This document shows positions 1 through 7,729 of a stretch of 64,000 nucleotides of DNA, one piece after another. The translations under genes and the position numbers were made by a program. Within the stretch, counting starts at the first letter, position 1, and the number at the start of each line of letters is the position of its first letter. This DNA is from Candidatus Methylopumilus planktonicus (GTDB lineage Bacteria; Pseudomonadota; Gammaproteobacteria; Burkholderiales; Methylophilaceae): NCBI RefSeq assembly GCF_000981505.1, contig NZ_LN827929.1, positions 434,001-498,000 on the forward strand, read 5' to 3'. The notes under the pieces are model-generated. The model worked only from the letters and a program-made list of their open reading frames with translations, did not search any database and was not told where the DNA came from.

Positions 1-76
1 AATGTTACGTTTCGGCGTGAATGATTTACGTCACTTTTTTAATAACGACTTACGTTTTCTTCAGCAATTTATTTAA
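1..76 (+). CDS. pheS: Phenylalanyl-tRNA synthetase alpha subunit, C-terminal end (partial)
   Basis: Frame 2 reads 24 residues to a TAA at 74-76. They include MLRFGVNDLRHFFNNDLRF, the conserved C-terminus of PheS (MLRYGVNDLR...ENDLRFL in the family). The rest of the gene lies outside the window. It sits 12 bp before pheT, as expected for the pheST operon that charges tRNA-Phe. Confidence 0.9.
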   Translation, partial: MLRFGVNDLRHFFNNDLRFLQQFI

Positions 77-88
77 AGATTTCTCAAT

Positions 89-2440
89 ATGCAATTTTCT
101 GAAAACTGGTTAAGGTCATATGTGAATACATCACTGGATAGTGATGCGCTTAATTATGTCATGATCATGGCAGGCTTAGATGTTGATGACTCTCATCCCC
201 TAGGGGCCAATTTTAGTCACGTTGTCGTAGGTGAGATTGTGTCGATTAAAAAACATCCTGATGCAGATCGACTTCAGGTATGCGATGTCAATATTGGTGA
301 TAAGACATTACAAATTGTATGTGGTGCATCAAATGCAAGACAAGGTATTAAAGTGGCATGCGCATTAGTGGGAGCTAAATTACCTTTAATAGATATTAAG
401 GAAGCAAAAGTGCGTGGCGTTGAATCATTCGGCATGCTTTGTTCATTAAAGGAATTAGGATTAACTAAAGAAGCTGAAGGTATTTTAGAATTGAGTCATG
501 ATTTAAAGAATGGCTCTGATTTAAGAGTAGCACTTGATCTTAACGATCAGATTACGACATTAAAATTAACGCCAAACCGAAGTGATTGTTTGAGTCTATG
601 GGGTGTCGCTCGAGAAATCGCTGCCATTACCACATCTTCACTTTCACCCATCGATTATGAAGTGAATCCCATCAAGCAAAGTGAAAAGAAAAATGTTGTT
701 GTTGAAGAAAAGTCAGCATGCCCACGATACTGTGGCCGCATCATTAAGAATGTAGACAACACAAAAACATTGCCTGATTGGGTGGTATCGAGACTCGAAC
801 GCTCCAATATTAAATCAATCAGTCCTATTGTTGACATCACTAATTATGTGTTACTTGAAATTGGACAGCCACTTCACGCATTCGATCATGACAAATTGCA
901 AGGTGATATCGTAGTGAGATTTGCCAAGGCTGAAGAGCCTATTCATTTACTTAACGATACAAAAATTAAATTATCTAAAAAAGATTTGGTCATTGCAGAC
1001 AGTTCAGGTGTGATTGCATTTGCCGGTGTGATGGGTGGGATATCATCGTCGGTGACTGAAACTTCTCAAACTATTTTCTTAGAGAGTGCTTTCTTTGATC
1101 CTATCGTGATCGCTGGTAAAGCAAGAGCTTATAATTTATCGACAGATTCATCTTATCGTTTTGAACGAGGCGTTGATTTTGCAAACACACGTCTTGCGTT
1201 AGAGCGCGCTTCATCTCTTATGATTGAGTATTGTGGTGGTGAGGCAGGTGAGATCACCGAAGTTTTAAATGTTTTACCTTCGCGAAATGAAATTCATCTC
1301 AGACTTAAAAAATTAAATGCTATTTTAGGTATTCAAGTACCGAGCCAAGATGTTGAGCGTATTTTTCATCAGTTAGGTTTTGAGGTCAACAAGACAATCG
1401 AAGGATTTAAAGTTATACCACCTTCTTATCGATTTGATATTGCGATTGAAGAAGATCTTATTGAAGAAGTCGTTCGCTTGTATGGTTACGACAAAATACC
1501 TTCTCATCAACCTGTCAGTCATCAAACGATGTTACCAACTTCTGGAGTTTGTCAGCGAGACCTTAAAAACGCTCTTACATCTCGCGGCTTTTATGAAGTA
1601 GTGACTTACAGTTTCATTGAAAATGATATTGAGAAATCATTGCATGGCAATTCGAATCCCATTCAATTACAAAATCCAATTGCAAGTCAGATGTCAACGA
1701 TGCGATCATCATTGTGGGGCAGTCACCTAGAAGTATTAACTTACAATTTAAACCGACAAGTATCGCGATTAAATATTTTTGAAATTGCACAAACTTTCCA
1801 AGGCACAAAAAAAGATTTTATTGAGACTGAAGTGATATCGGGATTAAGTTACGGTAGCTTTATGCCTGAGCAATGGGCTGACAAGATACGTGATATTGAT
1901 TTCTATGATATCAAAGCTCATGTTGAAGCATTAACATCCAAACACCTTATATTCCAAAAAACTGACAAAACACCTTTAGCCCATCATCCAGGACAGTCGG
2001 CAGAAGTCTTTTTAGAAGGCCAGTCGATAGGTTGGGTGGGTAAATTACATCCGAAATGGCAGCAACACTTTTCTCTTCCCAAGACCCCCTTTATCTTTGA
2101 ATTAAAAATAGAGAAGCTTTTAGAAGATAAAGCGTTTAAATACGAAGATATCTCAAAATTCTTGCCTGTAAGACGAGATATTGCCGTCGTGGTAGATGAA
2201 TCAGTTGAAGTAAATTCAATTTTAGATGCAGTGTATAAGGCTAAAATCCCATACTTAAATAGAATAGCTTTATTTGATCTTTACCAAGGGAAAGGCATCG
2301 CTGAAAACAAAAAAAGTGTTGCATTTCTGATACTTATGCAGGATACTTCAAAGACATTAGTTGATAGTGAAGCTGATTCTTCTGTATCAAAAATCGTTAA
2401 ATTACTTGAAAAACAATTTGGCGCAACGCTCCGCAACTAA
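89..2440 (+). CDS. pheT: Phenylalanyl-tRNA synthetase beta subunit
   Basis: 783 residues, the usual length for bacterial PheT. The N-terminus (MQFSENWLRSYV) is followed by the tRNA-binding OB domain around residues 40-150 (VVGEIVSIKKHPDADRLQVC). B3/B4 editing and B5 domains follow, with a C-terminal ferredoxin-fold anticodon-binding domain (FLPVRRDIAVVVDE...). It forms the alpha2-beta2 synthetase with PheS and acts in the cytoplasm. The ATG at 89 follows pheS by 12 bp and ihfA follows downstream. The pheS-pheT-ihfA order is a well-known proteobacterial cluster. No frameshift or odd residue seen. Confidence 0.98.
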   Translation: MQFSENWLRSYVNTSLDSDALNYVMIMAGLDVDDSHPLGANFSHVVVGEIVSIKKHPDADRLQVCDVNIGDKTLQIVCGASNARQGIKVACALVGAKLPLIDIKEAKVRGVESFGMLCSLKELGLTKEAEGILELSHDLKNGSDLRVALDLNDQITTLKLTPNRSDCLSLWGVAREIAAITTSSLSPIDYEVNPIKQSEKKNVVVEEKSACPRYCGRIIKNVDNTKTLPDWVVSRLERSNIKSISPIVDITNYVLLEIGQPLHAFDHDKLQGDIVVRFAKAEEPIHLLNDTKIKLSKKDLVIADSSGVIAFAGVMGGISSSVTETSQTIFLESAFFDPIVIAGKARAYNLSTDSSYRFERGVDFANTRLALERASSLMIEYCGGEAGEITEVLNVLPSRNEIHLRLKKLNAILGIQVPSQDVERIFHQLGFEVNKTIEGFKVIPPSYRFDIAIEEDLIEEVVRLYGYDKIPSHQPVSHQTMLPTSGVCQRDLKNALTSRGFYEVVTYSFIENDIEKSLHGNSNPIQLQNPIASQMSTMRSSLWGSHLEVLTYNLNRQVSRLNIFEIAQTFQGTKKDFIETEVISGLSYGSFMPEQWADKIRDIDFYDIKAHVEALTSKHLIFQKTDKTPLAHHPGQSAEVFLEGQSIGWVGKLHPKWQQHFSLPKTPFIFELKIEKLLEDKAFKYEDISKFLPVRRDIAVVVDESVEVNSILDAVYKAKIPYLNRIALFDLYQGKGIAENKKSVAFLILMQDTSKTLVDSEADSSVSKIVKLLEKQFGATLRN

Positions 2441-2475
2441 TCCCATATTTAATACCGAATTAAAAGTAGGCCGTT

Positions 2476-2778
2476 ATGACATTAACTAAAGCAGATTTAT
2501 CTGAAATTCTATTTGACCGGGTAGGTTTAAATAAGCGTGAAGCCAAAGATCTGGTTGAAGCTTTTTTTGAAGAAATTCGCAACGCACTGGAAAATGGCGA
2601 CAGTATCAAACTATCTGGTTTTGGCAATTTTGAACTAAGAAAAAAATCAGAAAGACCAGGCCGCAATCCTAAAACGGGTGAAGAGATTCCAATCAAAGCA
2701 AGACGTGTGGTTACTTTTCACGCAAGCCAAAAACTAAAAAGCAATGTAGAAGAGAACTACTCTGGAAAGAAAGCTTAA
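2476..2778 (+). CDS. ihfA: Integration host factor alpha subunit
   Basis: 100 residues of the HU/IHF family, beginning MTLTKADLSEILFDRVGLNK. The DNA-binding beta-arm signature GFGNFELRKKSERPGRNPKTG is near residues 48-68 and the family terminus ARRVVTFHAS follows. IHF-alpha pairs with IHF-beta to bend DNA by about 160 degrees and helps many site-specific recombination reactions. It lies 35 bp downstream of pheT and overlaps the following MerR gene, as in most Betaproteobacteria. Confidence 0.97.
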   Translation: MTLTKADLSEILFDRVGLNKREAKDLVEAFFEEIRNALENGDSIKLSGFGNFELRKKSERPGRNPKTGEEIPIKARRVVTFHASQKLKSNVEENYSGKKA

Positions 2779-3202
2779 ATCCCCCGTCTTACCTGAAATA
2801 CCTTCAAAGAGATATTTTGCAATTGGAGAGGTAAGTGAGCTTTGTCTCGTCAAAGCTCATGTGCTGCGATATTGGGAGCAGGAGTTTGATCAGCTCAAAG
2901 ATGTCAAGCGACGTGGTAATCGACGTTATTATCAATTACCTGAAGTTCTTCTCATTCGTAAAATTAGAGAACTTCTGCATGACGAAGGTTTTACTATTCA
3001 AGGCGCTAAACAGCGACTGAGTGATAAAAATTTTGTTAAAGAAGTAAAGCAAGCTGAGTTGCCTAAAGAGCTTCAAGTGACTAAACAGGGTCAAGTGGAG
3101 TTGCCTTTGGAGAATCTCAATCAATCCAATTCTCTTGCCGGCCTTAATTTAAAGTCGATTAAAGACGAATTGCTCAGTATCATAGATCTGCTTAAAAAGT
3201 AA
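2762..3202 (+). CDS. MerR-family transcriptional regulator (apparent CTG start)
   Basis: The conserved winged-helix N-terminus (RYFAIGEVSELCLVKAHVLR, then YWEQEF) reads in frame from about 2807. The only ATG/GTG/TTG start in this frame is GTG at 2861, which would delete half of the HTH. The frame is open back to a TAG near 2747. The family's usual start, a Met before E-x-K-L-K-x-P-V-L-P, coincides with a CTG at 2762 (LERKLKSPVLPEIPSKRYF). I therefore place the start at CTG, inside the 3' end of ihfA. Length is 146 residues. Betaproteobacteria commonly have an unnamed MerR gene between ihfA and tRNA-Pro. Target genes are unknown. Confidence 0.8.
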   Translation: MERKLKSPVLPEIPSKRYFAIGEVSELCLVKAHVLRYWEQEFDQLKDVKRRGNRRYYQLPEVLLIRKIRELLHDEGFTIQGAKQRLSDKNFVKEVKQAELPKELQVTKQGQVELPLENLNQSNSLAGLNLKSIKDELLSIIDLLKK

Positions 3203-3222
3203 TTCATCACTGTTTTAATTTT

Positions 3223-3299
3223 CGGGGCGTAGCGCAGCCTGGTAGCGTACTTGCATGGGGTGCAAGGGGTCGTGAGTTCGAATCTCACCGCTCCGACCA
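3223..3299 (+). tRNA. tRNA-Pro (anticodon GGG)
   Basis: 77 nt with encoded CCA. The acceptor CGGGGCG pairs with CGCTCCG, the anticodon stem CTTGC/GCAAG encloses loop ATGGGGT (anticodon GGG), and the T arm GTGAG/CTCAC carries TTCGAAT. It lies 20 bp after the MerR gene, the usual betaproteobacterial arrangement. Confidence 0.96.
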
Positions 3300-3462
3300 A
3301 TTAAAGCGATGAATTAGTTTTCAAAAATAGATTTCTTAGCCTTATAATTTTCATACATCATTTTTAAGCCTATTAAATTTTATCAGGTGGCCCATTATAA
3401 AATCCAATCAATCCTCTAAAAACAAAAGCACACACCATCGAAATGGTTCGATATTAAATACG

Positions 3463-4680
3463 TTGTGGGTGAGCTTTTTCTTTATTGCTTTATTAAGTGC
3501 AATATGGAGATGGGTGGGTCAAGGTAACGCTGAAGTTTTTGCTCACATGGTGGATAGCCTTTTCTCCATGGCAAAGTTATCCGTAGAAGTAATGGTATTA
3601 CTTTTTGGAACACTCACTCTTTGGCTAGGTTTTTTAAAGATTGCTGAACACGCAGGTTTAGTTGAAAAGATAGCATCTTGGCTTTCACCGCTTTTTAGGC
3701 GACTCATGCCTGAGGTTCCTAAAAATCATCCAGCTGCAGGTCTGATCACCATGAATTTTATTGCAAATGGATTAGGTCTTGATAATGCTGCGACACCTAT
3801 TGGGTTAAAAGCGATGTGGTCATTGCAATCACTTAATCCGACACCAAAGATTGCAAGTAATGCACAGATTCTTTTTTTAGTTATGAATGCTTCATCACTT
3901 ACTTTACTTCCCGTGTCGATTTTTATGTATCGTGCACAGCAAGGTGCGTTAGATCCCACGCTCGTATTTTTACCTATTCTTTTAGCGACAAGTGCTTCTA
4001 CCATGGCCGGCTTCTTCTCAGTTGCTTTCGCTCAGCGAATTAAATTAAACGATCCGGTAGTCATCACATGGATGTTAGCAATTGCAACTTTATTAAGTAC
4101 GCTTATCTTATTTTTAAGCCACTTATCAGCAGCGGCATTAGGCGCATTCTCATCTTTCTTAGGCAATGCTGTCCTTTTCGGATTGATTATCACCTTTCTA
4201 CTGATAGGTATTTTAAAACGGGTACCAGTCTATGAGTCATTCATTGAGGGCGCTAAAGAAGGTTTTGATGTCTCTAAAAATTTACTACCTTACCTAGTTG
4301 CGATGTTATGTGCAGTTGGTGTTCTTCGAGCATCAGGTGCGCTTGATGTTGTATTAGATATGATTCGTTATCTAGCGAATAGTTTTAACTGGGATACACG
4401 TTTTGTAGATGCATTACCTACAGCACTTGTGAAACCATTTTCTGGAAGTGCTGCAAGAGCTATGCTCATTGATACTATGACAACACATGGCGTGGATAGC
4501 TTTCCGTCACTTTTAGCAGCAACTGTGCAAGGTAGTACTGAAACTACTTTTTATGTTTTAGCAGTTTATTTTGGTGCAGTTGGTATTCAGCGTGCACGAC
4601 ATGCAGTTACTTGCGCATTATTTGCAGACCTTGTGGGAGTCTTAGCTTCTATTGCTGTTTGTTATTGGTTTTTTGGATAA
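3463..4680 (+). CDS. SpmA/SpmB-like nucleoside-recognition membrane protein
   Basis: 405 residues, mostly hydrophobic, about 9-10 membrane segments, with two gate-type halves. The first carries MNFIANGLGLDNAATPIGLKA and the second the SGSAARAMLIDTMTTHG / VQGSTETTFYVLAVYFG signature. This matches the fused spore-maturation A/B-like proteins common in non-sporulating Proteobacteria; the substrate is unknown. The start is uncertain. The TTG at 3463 has no clear ribosome-binding site. The frame stays open further upstream, to an ATT at 3394 placed 3 bases after AGGTGG, and homologues often begin M-L-N-x-L-W, which here aligns with an ATA at 3451. Confidence 0.85.
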   Translation: MWVSFFFIALLSAIWRWVGQGNAEVFAHMVDSLFSMAKLSVEVMVLLFGTLTLWLGFLKIAEHAGLVEKIASWLSPLFRRLMPEVPKNHPAAGLITMNFIANGLGLDNAATPIGLKAMWSLQSLNPTPKIASNAQILFLVMNASSLTLLPVSIFMYRAQQGALDPTLVFLPILLATSASTMAGFFSVAFAQRIKLNDPVVITWMLAIATLLSTLILFLSHLSAAALGAFSSFLGNAVLFGLIITFLLIGILKRVPVYESFIEGAKEGFDVSKNLLPYLVAMLCAVGVLRASGALDVVLDMIRYLANSFNWDTRFVDALPTALVKPFSGSAARAMLIDTMTTHGVDSFPSLLAATVQGSTETTFYVLAVYFGAVGIQRARHAVTCALFADLVGVLASIAVCYWFFG

Positions 4681-4699
4681 AATTATTTAATAGGAATAA

Positions 4700-4999
4700 A
4701 TGATGAATACATTCATGATGATTATGTATGGCGGTATTTTGTTTTTAATAGCTGCTTTTTCTTTTGCATTCCTTTCTTGGAAAATTTATCAAAAAAATAA
4801 AAAAAGTAAGCACTTAAAAAACCTATATTGGGCGCGCGTTATTTCTGCAATCCTTTTAACTCCCTATGTATTTTTCCAATATATATTTTCTGATCTGACC
4901 TATCTTCCGATCAGAATTGCTTTTGTAGTTTTTTCTTTTCTCATTCTTTATCTTCTTGTAAGAAGATGGGGCAAACGTGCGATAACAAAACGTAAATGA
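4700..4999 (+). CDS. Small three-helix membrane protein, unknown
   Basis: 99 residues with hydrophobic segments near residues 5-28, 45-65 and 72-88 and a basic C-terminus (RRWGKRAITKRK). It starts at the tandem ATGATG after AGGAAT (4693-4698) and overlaps the next gene by 4 bp (ATGA), so the two are translationally coupled. I do not recognise the family. Confidence 0.7.
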   Translation: MMNTFMMIMYGGILFLIAAFSFAFLSWKIYQKNKKSKHLKNLYWARVISAILLTPYVFFQYIFSDLTYLPIRIAFVVFSFLILYLLVRRWGKRAITKRK

Positions 5000-5265
5000 T
5001 TACCGTTAAATTAATTAAGGGATCCGATTTTGAAGTAATGGTTGAATCGAACTCAATCACTCATCATAAGGTTCATGTCTCAAATGATTTCTATAAGCTA
5101 TTAACTGATGGTAAGTTTTCTTGTGAATATTTAATTCAAGCGTCCTTTGAATTTTTGTTAGAGCGAGAATCGAATAACTCCATACTTTCTCAGTTTGATT
5201 TAAAGGTCATTTCTCACTATTTCCCCGAGTATGAAAAAGAAATTAAGAAGCGGCTGAAGGCCTAA
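4996..5265 (+). CDS. Hypothetical cytoplasmic protein, 89 aa
   Basis: Starts in the ATGA overlap with the upstream membrane protein, which supports its start. It is soluble and acidic/basic mixed with no recognisable motif (begins MITVKLIKGSDFEVMV, ends EYEKEIKKRLKA). Probably co-expressed with its neighbour; function unknown. Confidence 0.65.
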   Translation: MITVKLIKGSDFEVMVESNSITHHKVHVSNDFYKLLTDGKFSCEYLIQASFEFLLERESNNSILSQFDLKVISHYFPEYEKEIKKRLKA

Positions 5266-5313
5266 GCTTTCGTATACAATAATCATTTAATCAACCTATT
5301 AAAGAGGCGATAT

Positions 5314-5382
5314 ATGGGCAGTAAAGATAAAAGAAAAGAATCTAAAGGTAAAAAACCACAACCTAAACCAGCTAAGGTTTAA
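5314..5382 (+). CDS. Lysine-rich 22-residue peptide (possible)
   Basis: ATG at 5314 after AAAGAGG (5301-5307) encodes MGSKDKRKESKGKKPQPKPA plus KV, then TAA. Charge-dense and probably unstructured. The ribosome-binding site is good, but short low-complexity ORFs can be chance. It lies between the 89-aa gene and pqqA. Confidence 0.45.
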   Translation: MGSKDKRKESKGKKPQPKPAKV

Positions 5383-5553
5383 TTTTATAACCTATTGATT
5401 TATATAGTTTTTTTGTAATTTACCCGGTTTAGTGTCATTTCTCTCATGATTTTCATTAGACCTCATTCATGATCCTCAAGGTGTTTACTTTTTAAGTCCG
5501 AGTAATATTACATATAAGTACTTTCTCATTAACTTAATAAAAGGATCAACATC

Positions 5554-5625
5554 ATGTGGACAACTCCAGCTGCTACTGAAATGCGTTTCGGTTTCGAAGT
5601 TACAATGTATGTAATGAATAAATAA
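5554..5625 (+). CDS. pqqA: Coenzyme PQQ precursor peptide PqqA
   Basis: 23-residue ORF: MWTTPAATEMRFGFEVTMYV followed by MNK. It has the PqqA pattern W-x-x-P-x-x-x-E-[MI]-R-x-G-x-E-x-x-x-Y. The Glu and Tyr of FEVTMY are the pair that PqqE crosslinks to build pyrroloquinoline quinone, cofactor of methanol and sugar dehydrogenases. AAAGGA precedes the ATG by 9-14 bases. A strong terminator follows within 20 bases and no pqqB-E genes are next to it, so this is a stand-alone copy, as seen in several methylotrophs. Confidence 0.93.
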   Translation: MWTTPAATEMRFGFEVTMYVMNK

Positions 5626-5640
5626 TTATTCAGATTTAAT

Positions 5641-5670
5641 AAAAAAGCCCGCTTAATGCGGGCTTTTTTT
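5641..5670. terminator. Bidirectional intrinsic terminator after pqqA
   Basis: Stem AGCCCGC / GCGGGCT with a 5-nt loop (TTAAT), flanked by A6 on the left and T7 on the right. It can end both pqqA and the convergent oxidoreductase gene. Confidence 0.9.
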
Positions 5671-5683
5671 GTTTTTAATCATT

Positions 5684-6688
5684 TTAAAAATTAACCCAGG
5701 CTTTTGTTTTAATGGAGGCTTGAATTGCTTCTAATACCTTTGTATTCCAAAGCGCATCACCTAGAGAAAGTTTGGGCACAGTGTTATTAATGATGCATTG
5801 ATTAAAATGATCAATTTCAAGTGTAAAGTGATTAGCTTTTTCAATACGCTCATTCTTTGAGCCATCTGCATCTGTTGTAAGGGTTAATTGTGCCTCATCA
5901 TTTTCATGTTGCCATACGGTATGGCACATTAGTTTCCCTTTAGACCCAAAGATTTCAAATTGAGAGCGTCTCACACATTCAAAGCTAATATCAAATTGCG
6001 CACGTCGATTAAGACCAAAATCAATCATGCCCGAAGTAGTTAAATCTGCCCCATGATCGTTAAGATGGCTTGTTGCAACAACTGATAAGGGGTTCTGATC
6101 AAAGCATTGTCGAATTGTATGAATAGCATAGGGCCCAATGTCCCAGAGAGCGCCACCACCATTTTCAATCGATCGATCGATACGATAAAAACGTGCAGGC
6201 TGGATTGGAAAAGAAAACATAGAATGCACATACTGAACATCACCTAACAATCCTGAGCTAATGATTTCATTTATACGATCAAACTGTGGATGAAAGACGT
6301 ACATAAAACCTTCCATTACTTTGACATGATTTTTGTCAGCCGCCTCCTGAATTAATTCAACTTCTTTTGAATGAAGTGTGATCGGCTTTTCTATGAGCAC
6401 ATGTTTTTTATTATTGATTGCTTTAAGAGCGGGCTCGGTATGCTCTTCGTTCGAAAGTGGAATATAAATAGCGTCTATATCAGGATGATTAATTACTTCA
6501 TCTAATGAATTGAAGGTTTGAACATTACCTACAAGTGCGGGCTGGTATTTTTCCAAGCATTCTGCCGCTGCATTCTGTCTCCTACTTCCAATAGCAACGA
6601 GCTCACCAAAAGGACTATTAACAATAGCTGGAAGAAGGCGCTCATTGACTCGCGCAGCTCCTAGAATGCCCCAAAGCACTTTTTCCAT
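5684..6688 (-). CDS. Gfo/Idh/MocA-family NAD(P)-dependent oxidoreductase
   Basis: 334 residues. The N-terminal Rossmann start is WGILGAARVNERLLPAI, followed by the family signature AIYIPLSNEEHTEPALKAIN and HVLIEKPITL (the EKP motif, with the catalytic Lys) near residues 92-100. The C-terminal alpha/beta substrate domain contains GGGALWDIGPYAIH. It probably oxidises or reduces a sugar or inositol-like substrate; the exact substrate cannot be read. Convergent with pqqA across a shared terminator. Confidence 0.9.
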   Translation of the reverse strand: MEKVLWGILGAARVNERLLPAIVNSPFGELVAIGSRRQNAAAECLEKYQPALVGNVQTFNSLDEVINHPDIDAIYIPLSNEEHTEPALKAINNKKHVLIEKPITLHSKEVELIQEAADKNHVKVMEGFMYVFHPQFDRINEIISSGLLGDVQYVHSMFSFPIQPARFYRIDRSIENGGGALWDIGPYAIHTIRQCFDQNPLSVVATSHLNDHGADLTTSGMIDFGLNRRAQFDISFECVRRSQFEIFGSKGKLMCHTVWQHENDEAQLTLTTDADGSKNERIEKANHFTLEIDHFNQCIINNTVPKLSLGDALWNTKVLEAIQASIKTKAWVNF

Positions 6689-6807
6689 TTTTATAATCTT
6701 AAATTAAACGATGTTTTATTATGATCAGCCTTCAGTGAATAAACAAGCCATCATTTCTAAGAAATTTCAGGTTGAGAAAAGGGTTATTAAATGAGATCAT
6801 TTGACCC

Positions 6808-7188
6808 ATGAAATTTATACTTCTTTTCTTATTTCTTTTTCCTATTAAGTCTTTTGCTGATTGGTCTTTAATTCACCAAGATGATGCTGATCATTACATG
6901 GATTATGTGCTCATGAGTAAAAGTGGGCACAAAGCGAGAGTCTGGTATTTGCAAAATTATGCTGAACTCCAAACTATAAAAAATATTCAATATCGATCTA
7001 TTAAAAATAGATCGGAGTTTGATTGTAAAGCTCGAAAAATGAGAATTCTAGCTTATGCTTTGTACCCAGAATCGATGGGCCAGGGTCATGCTTTATTTAA
7101 TAAGGGGGAGGCGCTCGATTGGCAAGTCATTAAACCTAAAACGCTTAATGATTTATATTTAAAGCGTGTCTGCAACAAAAAGAAATAG
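6808..7188 (+). CDS. Secreted surface-adhesin-E-like protein
   Basis: 126 residues with a 17-residue signal peptide (ends SFA|DWSLI). The body W-S-L-I ... Y-M-D-Y-V ... R-V-W-Y-L-Q-N-Y with paired cysteines (FDCKARKMR, LKRVCNKKK) resembles small proteins of the Haemophilus surface-adhesin E domain, by my recollection of that family. A paralogue lies at 46362-46760 (AEWIEI...YYWTIQDY...ATCK...YACKFK). Probably periplasmic or surface-exposed. Confidence 0.65.
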   Translation: MKFILLFLFLFPIKSFADWSLIHQDDADHYMDYVLMSKSGHKARVWYLQNYAELQTIKNIQYRSIKNRSEFDCKARKMRILAYALYPESMGQGHALFNKGEALDWQVIKPKTLNDLYLKRVCNKKK

Positions 7189-7192
7189 AGTT

Positions 7193-7507
7193 TTATTTAC
7201 GTCCGCGTTTAGGTAATACAACACCAAGCCTTTGAGCGGCCATTTCATTATTACCTTCAGAGTCTGCTAAGACCCATCCAGTCATAAACATACGTGTCAT
7301 ATATTGTCTGTTGTATAAAAAAGCCACAATAATCTGCCACAGTCCCAGTGTGATAATTGAAAAAAGCATATGAAGTGCCGCAACACCTAATTCACCTCGA
7401 AAAAGCGGCACAAACCAACCAAAAAAAAGATATGTCCAACTAAAACCATAGTAACCAATTTTGATCATGCCTGAATTTGGATGTTTAATAATTACGGCAG
7501 TAGCCAT
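7193..7507 (-). CDS. HrgC/DUF2628-like membrane protein
   Basis: 104 residues. It starts MATAVIIKHPNSGMIKIGYY, then a long hydrophobic stretch with GFSWTYLFFGWFVPLFRGE and LHMLFSIITLGLWQIIVAF, the pattern of small YGFSWT-type membrane proteins (HrgC-like). Function unknown. Downstream of the shifted tRNA-Lys repeat, it marks the left chromosomal neighbour of the island. Confidence 0.65.
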   Translation of the reverse strand: MATAVIIKHPNSGMIKIGYYGFSWTYLFFGWFVPLFRGELGVAALHMLFSIITLGLWQIIVAFLYNRQYMTRMFMTGWVLADSEGNNEMAAQRLGVVLPKRGRK

Positions 7508-7570
7508 TGTTGTTCCTTAGTTTACAAGATTAAATTTTAATAGAGATTATGAGAAAAAAACTAATATTAG

Positions 7571-7617
7571 TGGTGGGGGATGCGAGGGTCGAACTCGCGA
7601 CAAACGGATTAAGAGTC
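7571..7617. repeat. Left attachment repeat (displaced 3' end of tRNA-Lys)
   Basis: 47 bp matching 27794-27840 except C at 7590 versus T at 27813. It contains the CCA end, T arm and anticodon stem-loop of tRNA-Lys read on the minus strand, but no 5' half follows, so this copy is not a tRNA gene. The match stops at GAGTC, which places strand exchange in the anticodon-stem region. Confidence 0.93.
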
Positions 7618-7679
7618 TTGCTATCAAATTTAATCATATTTAAAATCATATAGTTATAAACATTATACATGTTGCTTTT

Positions 7680-7718
7680 TGTGTTGTCTAGACATAAAAT
7701 GTTGTCTATATGTTGTCA
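7680..7718 (+). promoter_or_regulatory. Candidate recombinase arm-type sites, left end
   Basis: Three TTGTCT/TTGTCA units (TGTTGTCTAG, TGTTGTCTAT, TGTTGTCAA) lie within about 38 bp between the left attachment repeat and the integrase start. The same TGTTGTCTA unit occurs twice just inside the right end (27719-27741). Repeats at both ends of an integrative element are the expected layout for tyrosine-recombinase arm sites. Their position over the likely int promoter would also allow autoregulation (inference). Confidence 0.55.
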
Positions 7719-7729
7719 ATTTATCACTT

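Noticed and set aside
7571..7617. Second tRNA-Lys gene at the island's left end
   Set aside because: Only the 3' part is present; the 5' half is missing.
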